57,961 nucleotides of DNA from an uncultured Eubacteriales bacterium (GTDB taxonomy: Bacteria; Bacillota; Clostridia; Lachnospirales; Lachnospiraceae), in assembly GCA_900314775.1 (NCBI GenBank), contig OMWM01000007.1, positions 1 through 57,961 on the forward strand, given 5' to 3'. Below, piece by piece: positions 26,808-35,771 of the stretch; the stretch's first letter is position 1, and every line of letters starts with the position of its first letter. The notes below the pieces were generated by a model. That model saw nothing but the letters and a program-made list of their open reading frames with translations, had not been told where the DNA came from and did no database searches. A program made the position numbers and the translations under genes.

Positions 26808-27914
26808 TCATGACGATGCCGTGCAGTCACTCATGAAAATGCGGAAGCCGTCCAGCACTTCCGGCGCGATCTCCTCGTCAAATCCCCGGACTTCAATCAC
26901 CGGCGGCTCATCCGTTTCATCCGGAGGATAGCGCATGATCAGCACCTGGCGCTTCCAGTTATTGACAATCCAGTATTCGCGCACGCCGCACAGCTCATAG
27001 ATCTGCGCCTTGTCGATGTAATCCTGCGCGCAGTTATACGGCGTCGCAATCTCGATCACCCACTCCGGCGCGCCGCGGTAAACGCCGTCTGCAATCTCCG
27101 CATCTTCCGGCACCAGAAAGAGGTCCGGCACCACAACCGAGTCCGGCAGGCCTTCCCTTTTCAGTTCCGCCGCCGTCGGCGCAAAACAGATCTTTCTCTT
27201 AGATCCGCCGCTTACCATGTAGGTCCGCAGGGCAAAATATAAATTGCCCCGTATCGTCTGCAGCTCAAAATCCGGCATCGGGTACTGATAAATATCTCCG
27301 AACAGGAGCTCTGCCGTCTGTGCGTAAAGTCCGCTGTCCTCCCGCACCTTGAGCCAGGCATAAAAGCTCTCCGCCGTATACTTCCTGCCGCGCTCCTTCC
27401 CGTAACGGCGCACGCGCTCGGCAAGTGCCGCCGACCGTACCCGGTCATAGCCCGCCCGGTACCGCGTAAGCGCAGAAAGCTCCCGCAGTCCGGTATCCTC
27501 TGTTATGAGAGAGGCGACGCGGCACCCGAAGGCCGGAAACCGCACACTGCGCATCGTCTGCGTGACCGGCAGCCGGCGGTACTCCCCGCGGCTGCCGAAA
27601 AGGAATACCTGCGCATCGCGCAGACTGACCACCCAGTATTCCTGTACGCCGCGCCGCAGAACTTCATGCGGCTTATCAAGCAGCCAGTAAAACGGGTCGT
27701 CTTCCTCCGCCATGACATCCACAGCCATAACAGGAGCTTCGCCGTATCCGTCATAAACGGCAAGATCGGCCGCGCACCGGTCTTTGCGCTCCGCGCCATA
27801 CCGGATGGCAATCTCCGGATGGCCGCGGCCGATCCGTTCGTAAAGCATCGTTCCAAGCAGAAAGCACAGCCGCCTTCTGTTCTCTTCTGAAAATCTGATA
27901 TCTGCAGCTTCCAT
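26808..27914 (-). CDS. Protein with two Uma2 (DUF820)-type domains
   Basis: 368 residues from the ATG at 27914 (RBS GGGAGGG, 7 nt). The C-terminal half is a clear Uma2 domain, with VPDLFLVPEDAEIADG, APEWVIEIATPYN and DKAQIYELCGVREYWIVN, that is the PD-(D/E)xK-like nuclease fold. The N-terminal half (about 45-100) repeats the pattern as AADLAVYDGYGEAPVMAVDV and LLDKPHEVLRRGVQEYWVV, but with Asp where the catalytic Glu is expected. So one domain is probably catalytic and the other degenerate. Function of Uma2 proteins is poorly known. Alone between queH and a phosphoribosyltransferase. Confidence 0.78.
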   Translation of the reverse strand: MEAADIRFSEENRRRLCFLLGTMLYERIGRGHPEIAIRYGAERKDRCAADLAVYDGYGEAPVMAVDVMAEEDDPFYWLLDKPHEVLRRGVQEYWVVSLRDAQVFLFGSRGEYRRLPVTQTMRSVRFPAFGCRVASLITEDTGLRELSALTRYRAGYDRVRSAALAERVRRYGKERGRKYTAESFYAWLKVREDSGLYAQTAELLFGDIYQYPMPDFELQTIRGNLYFALRTYMVSGGSKRKICFAPTAAELKREGLPDSVVVPDLFLVPEDAEIADGVYRGAPEWVIEIATPYNCAQDYIDKAQIYELCGVREYWIVNNWKRQVLIMRYPPDETDEPPVIEVRGFDEEIAPEVLDGFRIFMSDCTASS

Positions 27915-27941
27915 GTCTTCCCTCCCTTGCTCATCGCCGTC

Positions 27942-27970
27942 AGTATAGCAGGATGGCATGGCAGCCGTAA
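27942..27970 (-). promoter_or_regulatory. Possible promoter of the Uma2 gene
   Basis: On the minus strand TTACGG (27965-27970), 17 bp, TATACT (27942-27947), 28 nt before the Uma2 ATG. It sits just behind the preceding terminator. Confidence 0.5.
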
Positions 27971-27972
27971 AA

Positions 27973-28020
27973 TAACAAAAAACGCGATTTTCCACACTTC
28001 TTCGATGAAAATCGCGTTTT
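27973..28020 (-). terminator. Terminator of the phosphoribosyltransferase gene
   Basis: AAAACGCGATTTTC (27979-27992) and GAAAATCGCGTTTT (28007-28020) form a perfect 14-bp stem with a 14-nt loop; on the minus strand the T-run TTTTTTGTTATTTT follows. Confidence 0.9.
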
Positions 28021-28075
28021 CTGCATATTGACCGACGCTTTGTATCGGTCTGTTGATAAAATTGTCGGATAACGA

Positions 28076-28603
28076 TCAGCCGCGCAGGTATACGCAGTGC
28101 ACCATGCTGCCCGGAATAATGCCCTTGTCGGCAACACACTTGTCCATGCCGAGCGCCGCGATGCCGGCCGGATAGGCCTCCGCCTCCTCAAGCAGCGTCA
28201 GGCAGGCCTGCATGGTCACGCCGGTGCCGATCCAGTCATCGACAAGCAGGACTCTGCTGTGCGCGGGAATCAGGTCCCGGCGCATTACCACAGAGCGCAC
28301 TCTGTCGTAATGATCAATGTAAGATGCACTCAGCAGCTTGTCCTCCAGAATATGATAATGGTCCGCACCGCGGATCGCGGCAAAACCCACGCCAAGTTCG
28401 CCGGCCAGCTTGCTGCCCAGTATATAGCCCAGCGATTCGGGCGCCGCAACGAAATCCACCAGTCCGCGGTACGGCTCTGCAAGATACTGTGCGATCAGAT
28501 CGAAATTCACTCTGTCTGCGTAAAGCGGCAGGAAATCGCGTTCCGCGCTTCCTGTGCCCCATATATTCTGTCTGATCTGTTTTTCCAGATACTGTTTATC
28601 CAT
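28076..28603 (-). CDS. Phosphoribosyltransferase-like protein
   Basis: 175 residues. The type I PRPP-binding loop is RVLLVDDWIGTGVTMQACLTLLEEA (about 118-142), with the acidic pair followed by GTG. The FVAAPESLGYILGSKLAGEL segment is the region that recognises the base or substrate in adenine/xanthine-type enzymes. It is somewhat like Apt but not close enough to assign; it may be a ComF- or PyrR-unlike salvage enzyme. Own terminator; not part of the purine operon next door, though that proximity may be meaningful. Confidence 0.75.
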   Translation of the reverse strand: MDKQYLEKQIRQNIWGTGSAERDFLPLYADRVNFDLIAQYLAEPYRGLVDFVAAPESLGYILGSKLAGELGVGFAAIRGADHYHILEDKLLSASYIDHYDRVRSVVMRRDLIPAHSRVLLVDDWIGTGVTMQACLTLLEEAEAYPAGIAALGMDKCVADKGIIPGSMVHCVYLRG

Positions 28604-28699
28604 CTTTCCGTTTCTCCTGTTAACATAATAAACATGAACAGTTTACCGATTCTGTATTATATTTCTATGATAGCAGAAAGATGTCCTTTTTAAAAGATA

Positions 28700-28731
28700 T
28701 CCGGGGCGGTTTTTGCACAAACCGCCCCGGA
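28700..28731 (-). terminator. Terminator of proS-purO-purH
   Basis: TCCGGGGCGGTTT (28700-28712) and AAACCGCCCCGGA (28719-28731), a perfect 13-bp stem with a 6-nt loop. On the minus strand it is followed by TATCTTTTAAAAA, a weak T-run. Lies 27 nt after purH. Confidence 0.85.
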
Positions 28732-28757
28732 CTGCCTTGCATATTTATGTTTTCCGA

Positions 28758-29936
28758 TCAGTGATGGAACAGACGAAGGCCTGTAAAGCACATCACCATG
28801 CCGTATTTATCAGCTGTCTCGATGACATTGTCATCACGGATGGAACCGCCAGGCTCCGCGACATACATAACGCCGCTCTTGTGCGCGCGCTCGATGTTGT
28901 CGCCGAACGGGAAGAAGGCATCTGAGCCGAGCGCCACACCGGTGTTGCCGGCCAGCCATTCTTTTTTCTCTTCTTTTGTAAATACCGGCGGTTTTTTGCT
29001 GAATACCCTCTGCCATGCGCCCTCGGCGAGCAGATCCTCGTATTCATCGCCCATGTACAGATCGATCGCGTTATCGCGGTCTGCTCTTCTGACGCCGTCC
29101 AGGAAAGGAAGGCCGAGCACCTGCGGGCTCTGGCGCAGATACCAGTTGTCCGCCTTCTGACCGGCCAGACGTGTGCAGTGGATACGGCTCTGCTGACCGG
29201 CGCCGATGCCGATCGCCTGTCCGCCCTTGACGTAGCAGACCGAATTGGACTGTGTATATTTCAGCGTGATCAGGGAAATCATCAGGTCGATCTTCGCCTG
29301 CTCCGGCAGCTCCTTGTTCTTCGTCACGATATTGCCGAGCATGTCGGTGCTGATCACCGCATTGTTGCGGCCCTGCTCAAAGGTCACACCGAATACCTGC
29401 TTGTGCTCGACAGGGTCCGGCGTGTAGGACGGGTCGATCTGGATAATGCAGTAATTGCCCTTCTTCTTGCCCTTCAGGATCTCCAGCGCATCTTCATCGT
29501 AGCCCGGTGCGATGATGCCGTCGGAGACCTCGCGCTTGATCAGGCGGGCGGTTGCCGCATCGCACGGATCAGACAGGGAAATGAAATCGCCGAAGGAGGA
29601 CATACGGTCTGCGCCTCTGGCACGGGCATAGGCACTCGCAAGCGGTGTGAGCTCGCCCATATCGTCGACCCAGTAGATCTTTCTCTCGACCGGCGTAAGC
29701 GGCAGACCGACCGCGGCGCCCGCCGGGGAAACATGCTTGAAGGACGTCGCCGCCGGCAGTCCTGTCGCCTTCTTCAGCTCGCTGACAAGCTGCCAGCCGT
29801 TCAGACCGTCGAGCAGATTGATATAGCCCGGGCGGCCGTTCAGTACGGTGATCGGCAGCTCGCTGCCGTCGCTCATGTAAACTCTCGAAGGTTTCTGATT
29901 TGGATTGCATCCATATTTAAGCGCAAGTTCTTTCAT
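28758..29936 (-). CDS. purH: AICAR transformylase (single-domain PurH)
   Basis: 392 residues of the AICAR-transformylase type, with the catalytic SFKHVSPAG (K67-H68) and the SFGDFISLSDPCDAATARL and RSQVLGLP-like segments. E. coli PurH (529 aa) carries an N-terminal cyclohydrolase as well; that domain is absent here. The reaction is formylation of AICAR with 10-formyltetrahydrofolate to FAICAR. The next step, ring closure to IMP, is supplied by the neighbouring PurO-type gene. Lies downstream of purO in one operon with proS. Confidence 0.9.
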   Translation of the reverse strand: MKELALKYGCNPNQKPSRVYMSDGSELPITVLNGRPGYINLLDGLNGWQLVSELKKATGLPAATSFKHVSPAGAAVGLPLTPVERKIYWVDDMGELTPLASAYARARGADRMSSFGDFISLSDPCDAATARLIKREVSDGIIAPGYDEDALEILKGKKKGNYCIIQIDPSYTPDPVEHKQVFGVTFEQGRNNAVISTDMLGNIVTKNKELPEQAKIDLMISLITLKYTQSNSVCYVKGGQAIGIGAGQQSRIHCTRLAGQKADNWYLRQSPQVLGLPFLDGVRRADRDNAIDLYMGDEYEDLLAEGAWQRVFSKKPPVFTKEEKKEWLAGNTGVALGSDAFFPFGDNIERAHKSGVMYVAEPGGSIRDDNVIETADKYGMVMCFTGLRLFHH

Positions 29937-29950
29937 TTTAACACCTCGTA

Positions 29951-30667
29951 TCAGACATTTTTATTGACTATTCTCGAAACATAGGAACCGGTTTTGATAT
30001 CGATGAAACGGGTAAAGAGTGATACCTTGTTGTCCTCGTTCAGGCTCTTCCACACAAGATCGGTAAACGCATCGATATCATCGGTGTCCACCGCCACCCT
30101 CGTCGGCTCGCCTTCAAAACTCGGCAGCGGATTGCCGTCGCCCATATAGGTGTGAATGAAACGGCCTTCGCCGGCCGGCACGCTGTTATAGGCAAAAGTG
30201 TAGCGGCTGCAGGAGGAAGGGTCGCCGTCGCTGCTCTTGAGAATCGAGAGCGCGTAGTTGTACGTCCCGTTTTCCACATGCATGATGCCGGAAATTCTCG
30301 GCGTATAATTCGGCGCGTCCGGTTCAAATTCACGGGAGCGAAGCGACTGCTCAAAGGTCATCTGCTTATCCATGCCTTCATAAATGGTATCTGTCTGATC
30401 GCCGTTCGTCACGATCGTCTTGTTGCCGAGCACCCTGACCGGTGAATAAATAATCAGGCTCGGATCTTCCATCGCCGCCGGATCAAATGCCTGCGTGCGG
30501 ATTCCCTCGCCTTCCTCGACAAATATACGGTTGCGGCTGTTATTGCTGCGGCCCATGATGAAATAGGCGCATACCGCTTTGCTGCCATCCGCGCTGCGGC
30601 CGATGATGATGCCGCGTCCCGGATAGGTTGTCGATGACAGTTCCTCGCTGAGATTTCTTTTTAACAT
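29951..30667 (-). CDS. purO: IMP cyclohydrolase, PurO-type
   Basis: 238 residues from ATG 30667 with AAGGAGGCACACAG upstream. It belongs to the IMP_cyclohyd (PurO) family, known first from archaea: TTYPGRGIIIGRSADGSKAV, YFIMGRSNNSRNR, and TDTIYEGMDKQMTFEQSL are characteristic. It closes FAICAR to IMP and thus completes what the single-domain PurH downstream cannot do. 14-nt gap to purH. The pairing of archaeal-type PurO with a one-domain PurH is a split of the usual bifunctional bacterial enzyme. Confidence 0.9.
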   Translation of the reverse strand: MLKRNLSEELSSTTYPGRGIIIGRSADGSKAVCAYFIMGRSNNSRNRIFVEEGEGIRTQAFDPAAMEDPSLIIYSPVRVLGNKTIVTNGDQTDTIYEGMDKQMTFEQSLRSREFEPDAPNYTPRISGIMHVENGTYNYALSILKSSDGDPSSCSRYTFAYNSVPAGEGRFIHTYMGDGNPLPSFEGEPTRVAVDTDDIDAFTDLVWKSLNEDNKVSLFTRFIDIKTGSYVSRIVNKNV

Positions 30668-30745
30668 CTGTGTGCCTCCTTCTCTGCAATAGTTATGAAA
30701 ATGACATGCCGCATGGCATGCCATCTTCCCCGACGGGCAGGCAGA

Positions 30746-32182
30746 TCAATATGCCTTGCCCCAATATACCATTTTCTTCGCCGGACGTCCGCAGCATACG
30801 CAGACATCGGAAAGATGCTCCTGCTCGAACGGGATGCATCTGGATGTCGCCGCGAAATCCTCTTTGATCTTGTCTTCACATGCCTGATCGCCGCACCACA
30901 TGGCTTTGATAAAGCCTGGTTTGTGCTGGATGATATCGCCGAATTCCTCGTAGTTCTTCGCCACATAGGTGTGCTCGTCGCGGTGCTTTCTCGCTCTCTC
31001 GAGCATATCCTTCTGCATTGTCTTAAGCATCTCATCCACCTTGTCTTCGAGTTCATCGAGGGCAACGGTCACCTTCTCACCGGTATCGCGGCGTGCGAGC
31101 ACGGCCTGGCCGGCTTCGATATCCTTCGGTCCGATCTCGACACGGACAGGGATGCCGCGCATCTCTGCCTCGGCAAATTTCCAGCCCGGCTTGTTGTCGG
31201 AATCATCCAGCTTCACGCTGAAACGTGCAGCCAGTCTCTGACGGACTGCCTCGGCAGCCTCGCTGACACCCGGCTTATGCGCCGCGATCGGGATGACAAC
31301 GACCTGAATCGGTGCGATGGCCGGCGGCAAAACGAGTCCCTTGTTGTCGCCGTGCACCATGATGATGGCGCCGATCATACGGGTCGTCATGCCCCAGGAT
31401 GTCTGATAAACATACTGCAGCTTGTTGTTCTTATCTGTATACTGAATGCCGAAGGCTCTGGCAAAACCATCTCCGAAATCATGGCTGGTGCCGGACTGCA
31501 GTGCCTTGCCGTCATGCATCAGCGACTCGATTGTATAGGTCGCAACCGCACCGGCGAACTTCTCCTTCTCGGTCTTCTGGCCGCGGATAACCGGAATCGC
31601 CAGTACCTGCTCGCAGAAATCCGCATAGAGATTGAGCATCATGATAGTTCTCTCTCTTGCCTCTTCTGCCGTCGCGTGCGCGGTGTGGCCTTCCTGCCAC
31701 AGGAACTCTCTGGAGCGCAGGAACGGTCTGGTCTCCTTCTCCCAGCGCACAACGCTGCACCACTGGTTGTAAAGCTTCGGGAGATCCCTGTAGGATTCGA
31801 TGTCCTTCGCATAGAAATCGCAGAAAAGCGTCTCCGATGTCGGACGTACGCACATTCTCTCCGGCAGCTTGTTGTAGCCGCCCTCGGTCACCCATGCAAC
31901 CTCCGGTGCAAAGCCCTCTACGTGATCCTTCTCTTTCTCCAGAAGACTCTCAGGAATGAAAATCGGCATGTACACATTCTGTACGCCGGTTTCCTTGAAA
32001 CGTCTGTCCAGTTCCTTCTGGATATTCTCCCAGATCGCATAGCCTGCCGGCTTGTAAGCCATACAGCCCTTGACGCTTGTGTATCCGATCAGATCGGCTT
32101 TCGTAACGACATCGGTATACCACTGTGCGAAATCGTCTTCCATCGCCGTGATCTCACGGACCATTTTCTTGTTATCTGCCAT
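30746..32182 (-). CDS. proS: Prolyl-tRNA synthetase, archaeal/eukaryote-type
   Basis: 478 residues. Class II motifs: [11 protein letters not shown] (motif-2 region start), [28 protein letters not shown] and [11 protein letters not shown] (motif 3). It lacks the large editing insertion of bacterial ProRS and ends in a zinc-like domain with [19 protein letters not shown] and a terminal WGKAY with C-terminal tyrosine, as in archaeal and eukaryotic enzymes and some Clostridia. No T-box leader was found: the promoter leaves only about 40 nt of leader. Leads the proS-purO-purH operon. Confidence 0.95.
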   Translation of the reverse strand: MADNKKMVREITAMEDDFAQWYTDVVTKADLIGYTSVKGCMAYKPAGYAIWENIQKELDRRFKETGVQNVYMPIFIPESLLEKEKDHVEGFAPEVAWVTEGGYNKLPERMCVRPTSETLFCDFYAKDIESYRDLPKLYNQWCSVVRWEKETRPFLRSREFLWQEGHTAHATAEEARERTIMMLNLYADFCEQVLAIPVIRGQKTEKEKFAGAVATYTIESLMHDGKALQSGTSHDFGDGFARAFGIQYTDKNNKLQYVYQTSWGMTTRMIGAIIMVHGDNKGLVLPPAIAPIQVVVIPIAAHKPGVSEAAEAVRQRLAARFSVKLDDSDNKPGWKFAEAEMRGIPVRVEIGPKDIEAGQAVLARRDTGEKVTVALDELEDKVDEMLKTMQKDMLERARKHRDEHTYVAKNYEEFGDIIQHKPGFIKAMWCGDQACEDKIKEDFAATSRCIPFEQEHLSDVCVCCGRPAKKMVYWGKAY

Positions 32183-32225
32183 AGTAATAAAGCCTCCGAA
32201 ATTATTTGCTCTTATTTATGAATAA

Positions 32226-32254
32226 ATTTTAATTCAGCCATTCATGGTTGTCAA
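32226..32254 (-). promoter_or_regulatory. Promoter of proS-purO-purH
   Basis: On the minus strand TTGACA (32249-32254), 17 bp, TAAAAT (32226-32231). It lies between the ptsI stop and proS, leaving a short leader of about 40 nt. Confidence 0.85.
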
Positions 32255-32298
32255 TCCTCGCCGGGGTCCGAAAAAGGGACATGCGCCGGCTGTATCGT

Positions 32299-34014
32299 TT
32301 AAAGTTCATGCGCGCCGCCCTGCGGCTGTACGCCGGAAAGGGCCTGGCGGATCCGTCCGATCATGCCCGGCGCCACCGAAATCTCGTCCGCACCGAGCTT
32401 TGCAAGCAGGGCCGCGCCCTCCTCATCGGACGCCAGCTCTCCGCATACACCGACCGTGATGCCGGCTTTGTGGGCGTTTTCAATCGTCATGCCGATCAGA
32501 CGCAGCACCGCCGGCGACTTCTGATCGTAATAATCCCGCATGTCCTCGCTCTGGCGGTCCGCCGCCAGCGTATACTGGGCGAGATCATTGGTGCCGATAC
32601 TGAGATAGTCAACGCGCCGTGCCAGTTCGTCGCTCATGATCGCCGCCGCCGGCGTCTCAATCATGATGCCCTGCTGCGGAATCCGGAAAGGTACGCCCTT
32701 GCTCTTAAGTTCCTGTGCGCAATCGCCGACCAGCTCCTGAATCCGGTCCAGCTCTTCCATTTTCGTAATCAGCGGATACATGATCACCATATCGCCGTCT
32801 GCGGCCGCACGCAGAAGCGCCCGCAGCTGCACCTTGAAAAATTCCGGATGATCGAGGCACCAGCGAATCGCCCGCCGGCCGAGCTCCGGCCGGATATCCG
32901 GTGAAATATCAATATAAGCCGGCAGCTGGTCGGCGCCGATATCCAGCGTGCGGATCACGACGCGCTTTCCCTTTGCCTGTTCCAGAATCTGGCGGTATGT
33001 CTGATACTGTTCTTCCTCATCCGGCGGTACGACGCGGCCGAGAAAAAGAATCTCCGTCCGGTACAGACCGATCATGTCGGCGCCGTCCGCGAAAGCCTCG
33101 GCTGTCCGCCGTGCCTCGGTAAGATTGGCACCGATGCGGATCGGGGAAGGCGCTGCAGCACCTTCTGCCGGCCTGTTCCCGCCTTTTGGGGTGCCCTCTG
33201 CCGCTGCGTCTGCTCCGGCCTCTTCCGGCACCGCCTTCTGCGCTTTCTGCACCGCTGCGCTCTTGTCCTCCAGCTTGCGGCGCGCACTGGCCGCTGCGAG
33301 CTGGCTTCTCTCCGGATCAATGTAAATTTTGCCTTCGTCGCCATTTACGAGGCACCGGTGCCCCGCACACCGCCGCACGACGGCAGGGTCGAAATTGCTC
33401 TTTACGAGCACCGGAATATCCCGGTTCCGGGACAGAATCGATATGTGGGAATTGGCCGAACCTCTGCGCAGAATAAATGCCGCGATGTTGTCCGGACCGA
33501 GCGTAATATACTGATCCATCGAAAGATCGTCCGCAAAAACGATCAGTCTGCTCGAGGTATCCCATTTCGCGCGGTTGCGGTCTTCGCCCAGTTCACTCAC
33601 CAGCTTCGATGTCACAAAGGACATCGCATCGGCGCGGGACTGCAGATAAGGATCCGGCATGGTGCGCAGCGTCTTGACGAGCGCATCGCCGACATTGCGC
33701 ACCGCTTCCTCGGCCGTCGCCCGGCCGCTGCGCACAACGTCACGCATCGCGCCGGTAAACTCCTGATCGCGCAGGAGAACGCTGTAGGCACGGTATTTAT
33801 CGGCTGTCTCCTGTTCACCGCCGCCCTGTGCCTTCTGAATCAGATCCAGAAAAGCGGAAGCCGTCGCGGCGATCGCCTTCTCCAGCTTTCTTGATTCCGC
33901 CGCCGTATCTGTCTTCTCCGGCTTGCCGGCAGACATCTCTTCCTTCTTCCGGACAATATAAACAATTCCCTCTGCAATTCCGCTGCTTACTGTCTTGCCA
34001 TTATATTCAATCAA
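32299..34014 (-). CDS. ptsI: PTS enzyme I (phosphoenolpyruvate-protein phosphotransferase)
   Basis: 571 residues. The phosphorylated histidine is H190 in GSANSHISILSR; PEP-binding parts are GADMIGLYRTEILFLGR (about 311-327) and GTNDLAQYTLAADRQ; catalytic cysteine is in GVCGELASDE near the end. Between domains (about 245-290) is a low-complexity Ala/Glu/Gly/Pro insertion (EEAGADAAAEGTPKGGNRPA), which most EI lack. It uses phosphoenolpyruvate to phosphorylate HPr, but no HPr gene is adjacent. The start is TTG at 34014. The C-terminus is normal. Confidence 0.92.
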   Translation of the reverse strand: MIEYNGKTVSSGIAEGIVYIVRKKEEMSAGKPEKTDTAAESRKLEKAIAATASAFLDLIQKAQGGGEQETADKYRAYSVLLRDQEFTGAMRDVVRSGRATAEEAVRNVGDALVKTLRTMPDPYLQSRADAMSFVTSKLVSELGEDRNRAKWDTSSRLIVFADDLSMDQYITLGPDNIAAFILRRGSANSHISILSRNRDIPVLVKSNFDPAVVRRCAGHRCLVNGDEGKIYIDPERSQLAAASARRKLEDKSAAVQKAQKAVPEEAGADAAAEGTPKGGNRPAEGAAAPSPIRIGANLTEARRTAEAFADGADMIGLYRTEILFLGRVVPPDEEEQYQTYRQILEQAKGKRVVIRTLDIGADQLPAYIDISPDIRPELGRRAIRWCLDHPEFFKVQLRALLRAAADGDMVIMYPLITKMEELDRIQELVGDCAQELKSKGVPFRIPQQGIMIETPAAAIMSDELARRVDYLSIGTNDLAQYTLAADRQSEDMRDYYDQKSPAVLRLIGMTIENAHKAGITVGVCGELASDEEGAALLAKLGADEISVAPGMIGRIRQALSGVQPQGGAHEL

Positions 34015-34038
34015 ATTATCTCTTTCTTCTTTCCTAAG

Positions 34039-34190
34039 TTTCGGCCGGACCCCCGTCCCGGCTCAAAAACATTTCCTAAGCTTTGCCCGGACCCCCGTCC
34101 CAGTCCAAAACCTTTTCTAATCTTCGGCCGGGTCCTCATCCCGGCTCAAAAACATTTTCTACGCTTCGCCCGGACCCCCGTCCCGGCGGA
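34039..34190. repeat. 41-42 bp tandem repeat, four copies
   Basis: Four consecutive copies of a unit with the core CGGCCGGACCCCCGTCCCGG, then CTCAAAAAC and TTTCCTAA, at about 34042, 34083, 34125 and 34167, with spacing of 41-42. The last copy overlaps the 3' end of the pseudouridine synthase, and in the minus direction two copies read ATG TTT TTG AGC CGG GAT/GAC, ending in an in-frame TAG, that is tiny open frames resembling the synthase tail. Looks like local expansion of the gene's 3' end. Confidence 0.85.
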
Positions 34191-34836
34191 AAATATCTGC
34201 GAACTCCGGGCGCGCTGAAAACTTCATGCGCTCCCCGCTCACCGGGTGCGCAAACTCCAGTTCCGACGCATACAGCGCCAGTCCGCGGTATCCCGGCAGG
34301 AGCGGTGCTTCCGGGCTGTACTTCCTGTCGCCCGCTATGCCGAATCCGGCGTGGGCCAGCTGCACACGGATCTGATGGCGCCTGCCGGTCAGAAGATGAA
34401 TCCGCAGCAGCGTCCAGCACTGCTCCTCTCTTCTCAGCACGGCTTCCGTCTCATAAGAAAGCACAGCGCGCCGCGCCTTCGGTGTGCCCGCCGCCGCCAC
34501 CTTCGTGACATTGCTGCGGCGGTCTTCCAGCAGCATATCTTCCAGCGTACCGCCGGACTGCGCCGGCTGCCCGTACACCGCTGCCTCGTATGTCTTGCTG
34601 ACCTGCCGCGCACGCACCTGCTCAGAAAGACGCGCCGCGCTCTGCGGGTCAAGCGCATACACCATCACGCCGCCCACCGGCTTGTCCAGCCTGTGCACAA
34701 CGCCGACATAGTCCGTATGAAGATGGATGCGGATCCAGCTCACCGCGTCCATGTCCAGCCCTCTTTCCTGCTGCGAAGCCATGCCGGGCGGCTTTTCAAC
34801 TACGATCAGATTACGATCCCGGTAAATAATATTCAT
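34159..34836 (-). CDS. RluA-family pseudouridine synthase
   Basis: 225 residues from ATG 34836 (AGGTG site just before). The catalytic aspartate motif is HRLDKPVGG (about 48-56); the later GRRHQIRVQLAHAGFGIAGDRKY is the family's KTGRxHQIRxxLA-like helix. No S4 domain is seen, so it is like the small RluA or tRNA/rRNA type. It isomerises uridines to pseudouridine in an RNA that cannot be told from sequence. Its last codons (REFADIFRRDGGPGEA) form the first unit of the repeat array. Leads the run to ptsI. Confidence 0.9.
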   Translation of the reverse strand: MNIIYRDRNLIVVEKPPGMASQQERGLDMDAVSWIRIHLHTDYVGVVHRLDKPVGGVMVYALDPQSAARLSEQVRARQVSKTYEAAVYGQPAQSGGTLEDMLLEDRRSNVTKVAAAGTPKARRAVLSYETEAVLRREEQCWTLLRIHLLTGRRHQIRVQLAHAGFGIAGDRKYSPEAPLLPGYRGLALYASELEFAHPVSGERMKFSARPEFADIFRRDGGPGEA

Positions 34837-35040
34837 ATGCACCTCACAAGTTCTTACATCATATCATATATTACTGTCCTATGCCCGCCCAGATGGAAAT
34901 ATTTCCGCAAAACACGCGGAAAAAGCCGTTTCCCGCCGCAAAAGCGCCCCTTCAGACGCAAAAAAGGGGGCGCCCGGTCCCCTTTTACATCGGCAAAAGG
35001 TCCGGACGCCCGTCTGTCAGGTATCTTTTTTAAGGCTGAT
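34837..35040. other. Intergenic region between rubrerythrin and pseudouridine synthase
   Basis: 204 nt. Holds the terminator of the rubrerythrin gene at 34961-35011 and a GC-rich patch; no promoter with both hexamers was recognised for the pseudouridine synthase. Confidence 0.5.
34961..35011 (-). terminator. Terminator of rubrerythrin
   Basis: On the minus strand GGCGTCCGGACCTTTT pairs imperfectly with AAAAGGGGACCGGGCGCC around an 8-nt loop and is followed by CCCCTTTTTT. Confidence 0.75.
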
Positions 35041-35730
35041 TCAGTAATTCTCCGCGCGTACCTCGAAGAAGCTCTGCGGATGATGGCAGACCGGACACTC
35101 CTCCGGTGCCTTCGTGCCGACCACGATGTGTCCGCAGTTGCGGCACTCCCAGATCTTCACGCCGCTCTTTTCGAACACCTGCTTCTTCTCTACATTTTCA
35201 AGCAGCCTGCGGTAACGCTCCTCATGTGCCTTCTCGATGGCCGCCACGCCGCGGAACTGCTCCGCCAGCTCATGGAAGCCTTCCTCGTCGGCTTCCTTTG
35301 CCATGCGGTCATACATATCTGTCCACTCGTAATTTTCGCCTTCGGCCGCTGCCCGGAGGTTTTCCTCGGTCGTGCCGATTCCGTTCAGCGCCTTAAACCA
35401 GAGTTTTGCGTGCTCCTTCTCGTTTTCCGCGGTCTTGAGGAACAGCGCTGCGATCTGCTCGTAGCCTGCTTTCTTCGCCACGGAGGCAAAATATGTATAT
35501 TTATTGCGCGCCTGTGACTCGCCCGCGAAGGCTTCCATCAGGTTCTTCTCTGTTTTCGTGCCGGCATAGATGTTTTTCTTATCGTCCTTCATCTCTTCCT
35601 CCATTGGTACATAAGCTGATTTCGGGTGACTGCATACAGGGCATGTCCAGTCATCCGGCAGGTCGGCGAACTTCACGCCGGCTGCTTCTTCATCGTAAAC
35701 CGTTCCGCAGATTGTGCATCGATACTTCAT
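35041..35730 (-). CDS. Rubrerythrin with N- and C-terminal rubredoxin domains
   Basis: 229 residues from ATG 35730. N-terminal rubredoxin (C5, C8, C30, C33: CTICG and DWTCPVC), then the ferritin-like di-iron domain (about 55-185, with [18 protein letters not shown] and [14 protein letters not shown] carrying the Glu/His ligands), then a second rubredoxin-type domain, [12 protein letters not shown] and CPVCHH. Standard rubrerythrin has only the C-terminal one. Rubrerythrins reduce H2O2 in anaerobes. The longer upstream frame (to 35895) lies over the ADH terminator, so the short start is right. Confidence 0.93.
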   Translation of the reverse strand: MKYRCTICGTVYDEEAAGVKFADLPDDWTCPVCSHPKSAYVPMEEEMKDDKKNIYAGTKTEKNLMEAFAGESQARNKYTYFASVAKKAGYEQIAALFLKTAENEKEHAKLWFKALNGIGTTEENLRAAAEGENYEWTDMYDRMAKEADEEGFHELAEQFRGVAAIEKAHEERYRRLLENVEKKQVFEKSGVKIWECRNCGHIVVGTKAPEECPVCHHPQSFFEVRAENY

Positions 35731-35771
35731 GGTAAACTCTCCTTTCTTTGTCAAACAAAGGGGTTCTGACC

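Noticed and set aside
32183-32298. T-box leader before proS
   Set aside because: The promoter leaves only about 40 nt of leader and the T-box motif AGGGTGGNACCGCG is absent.
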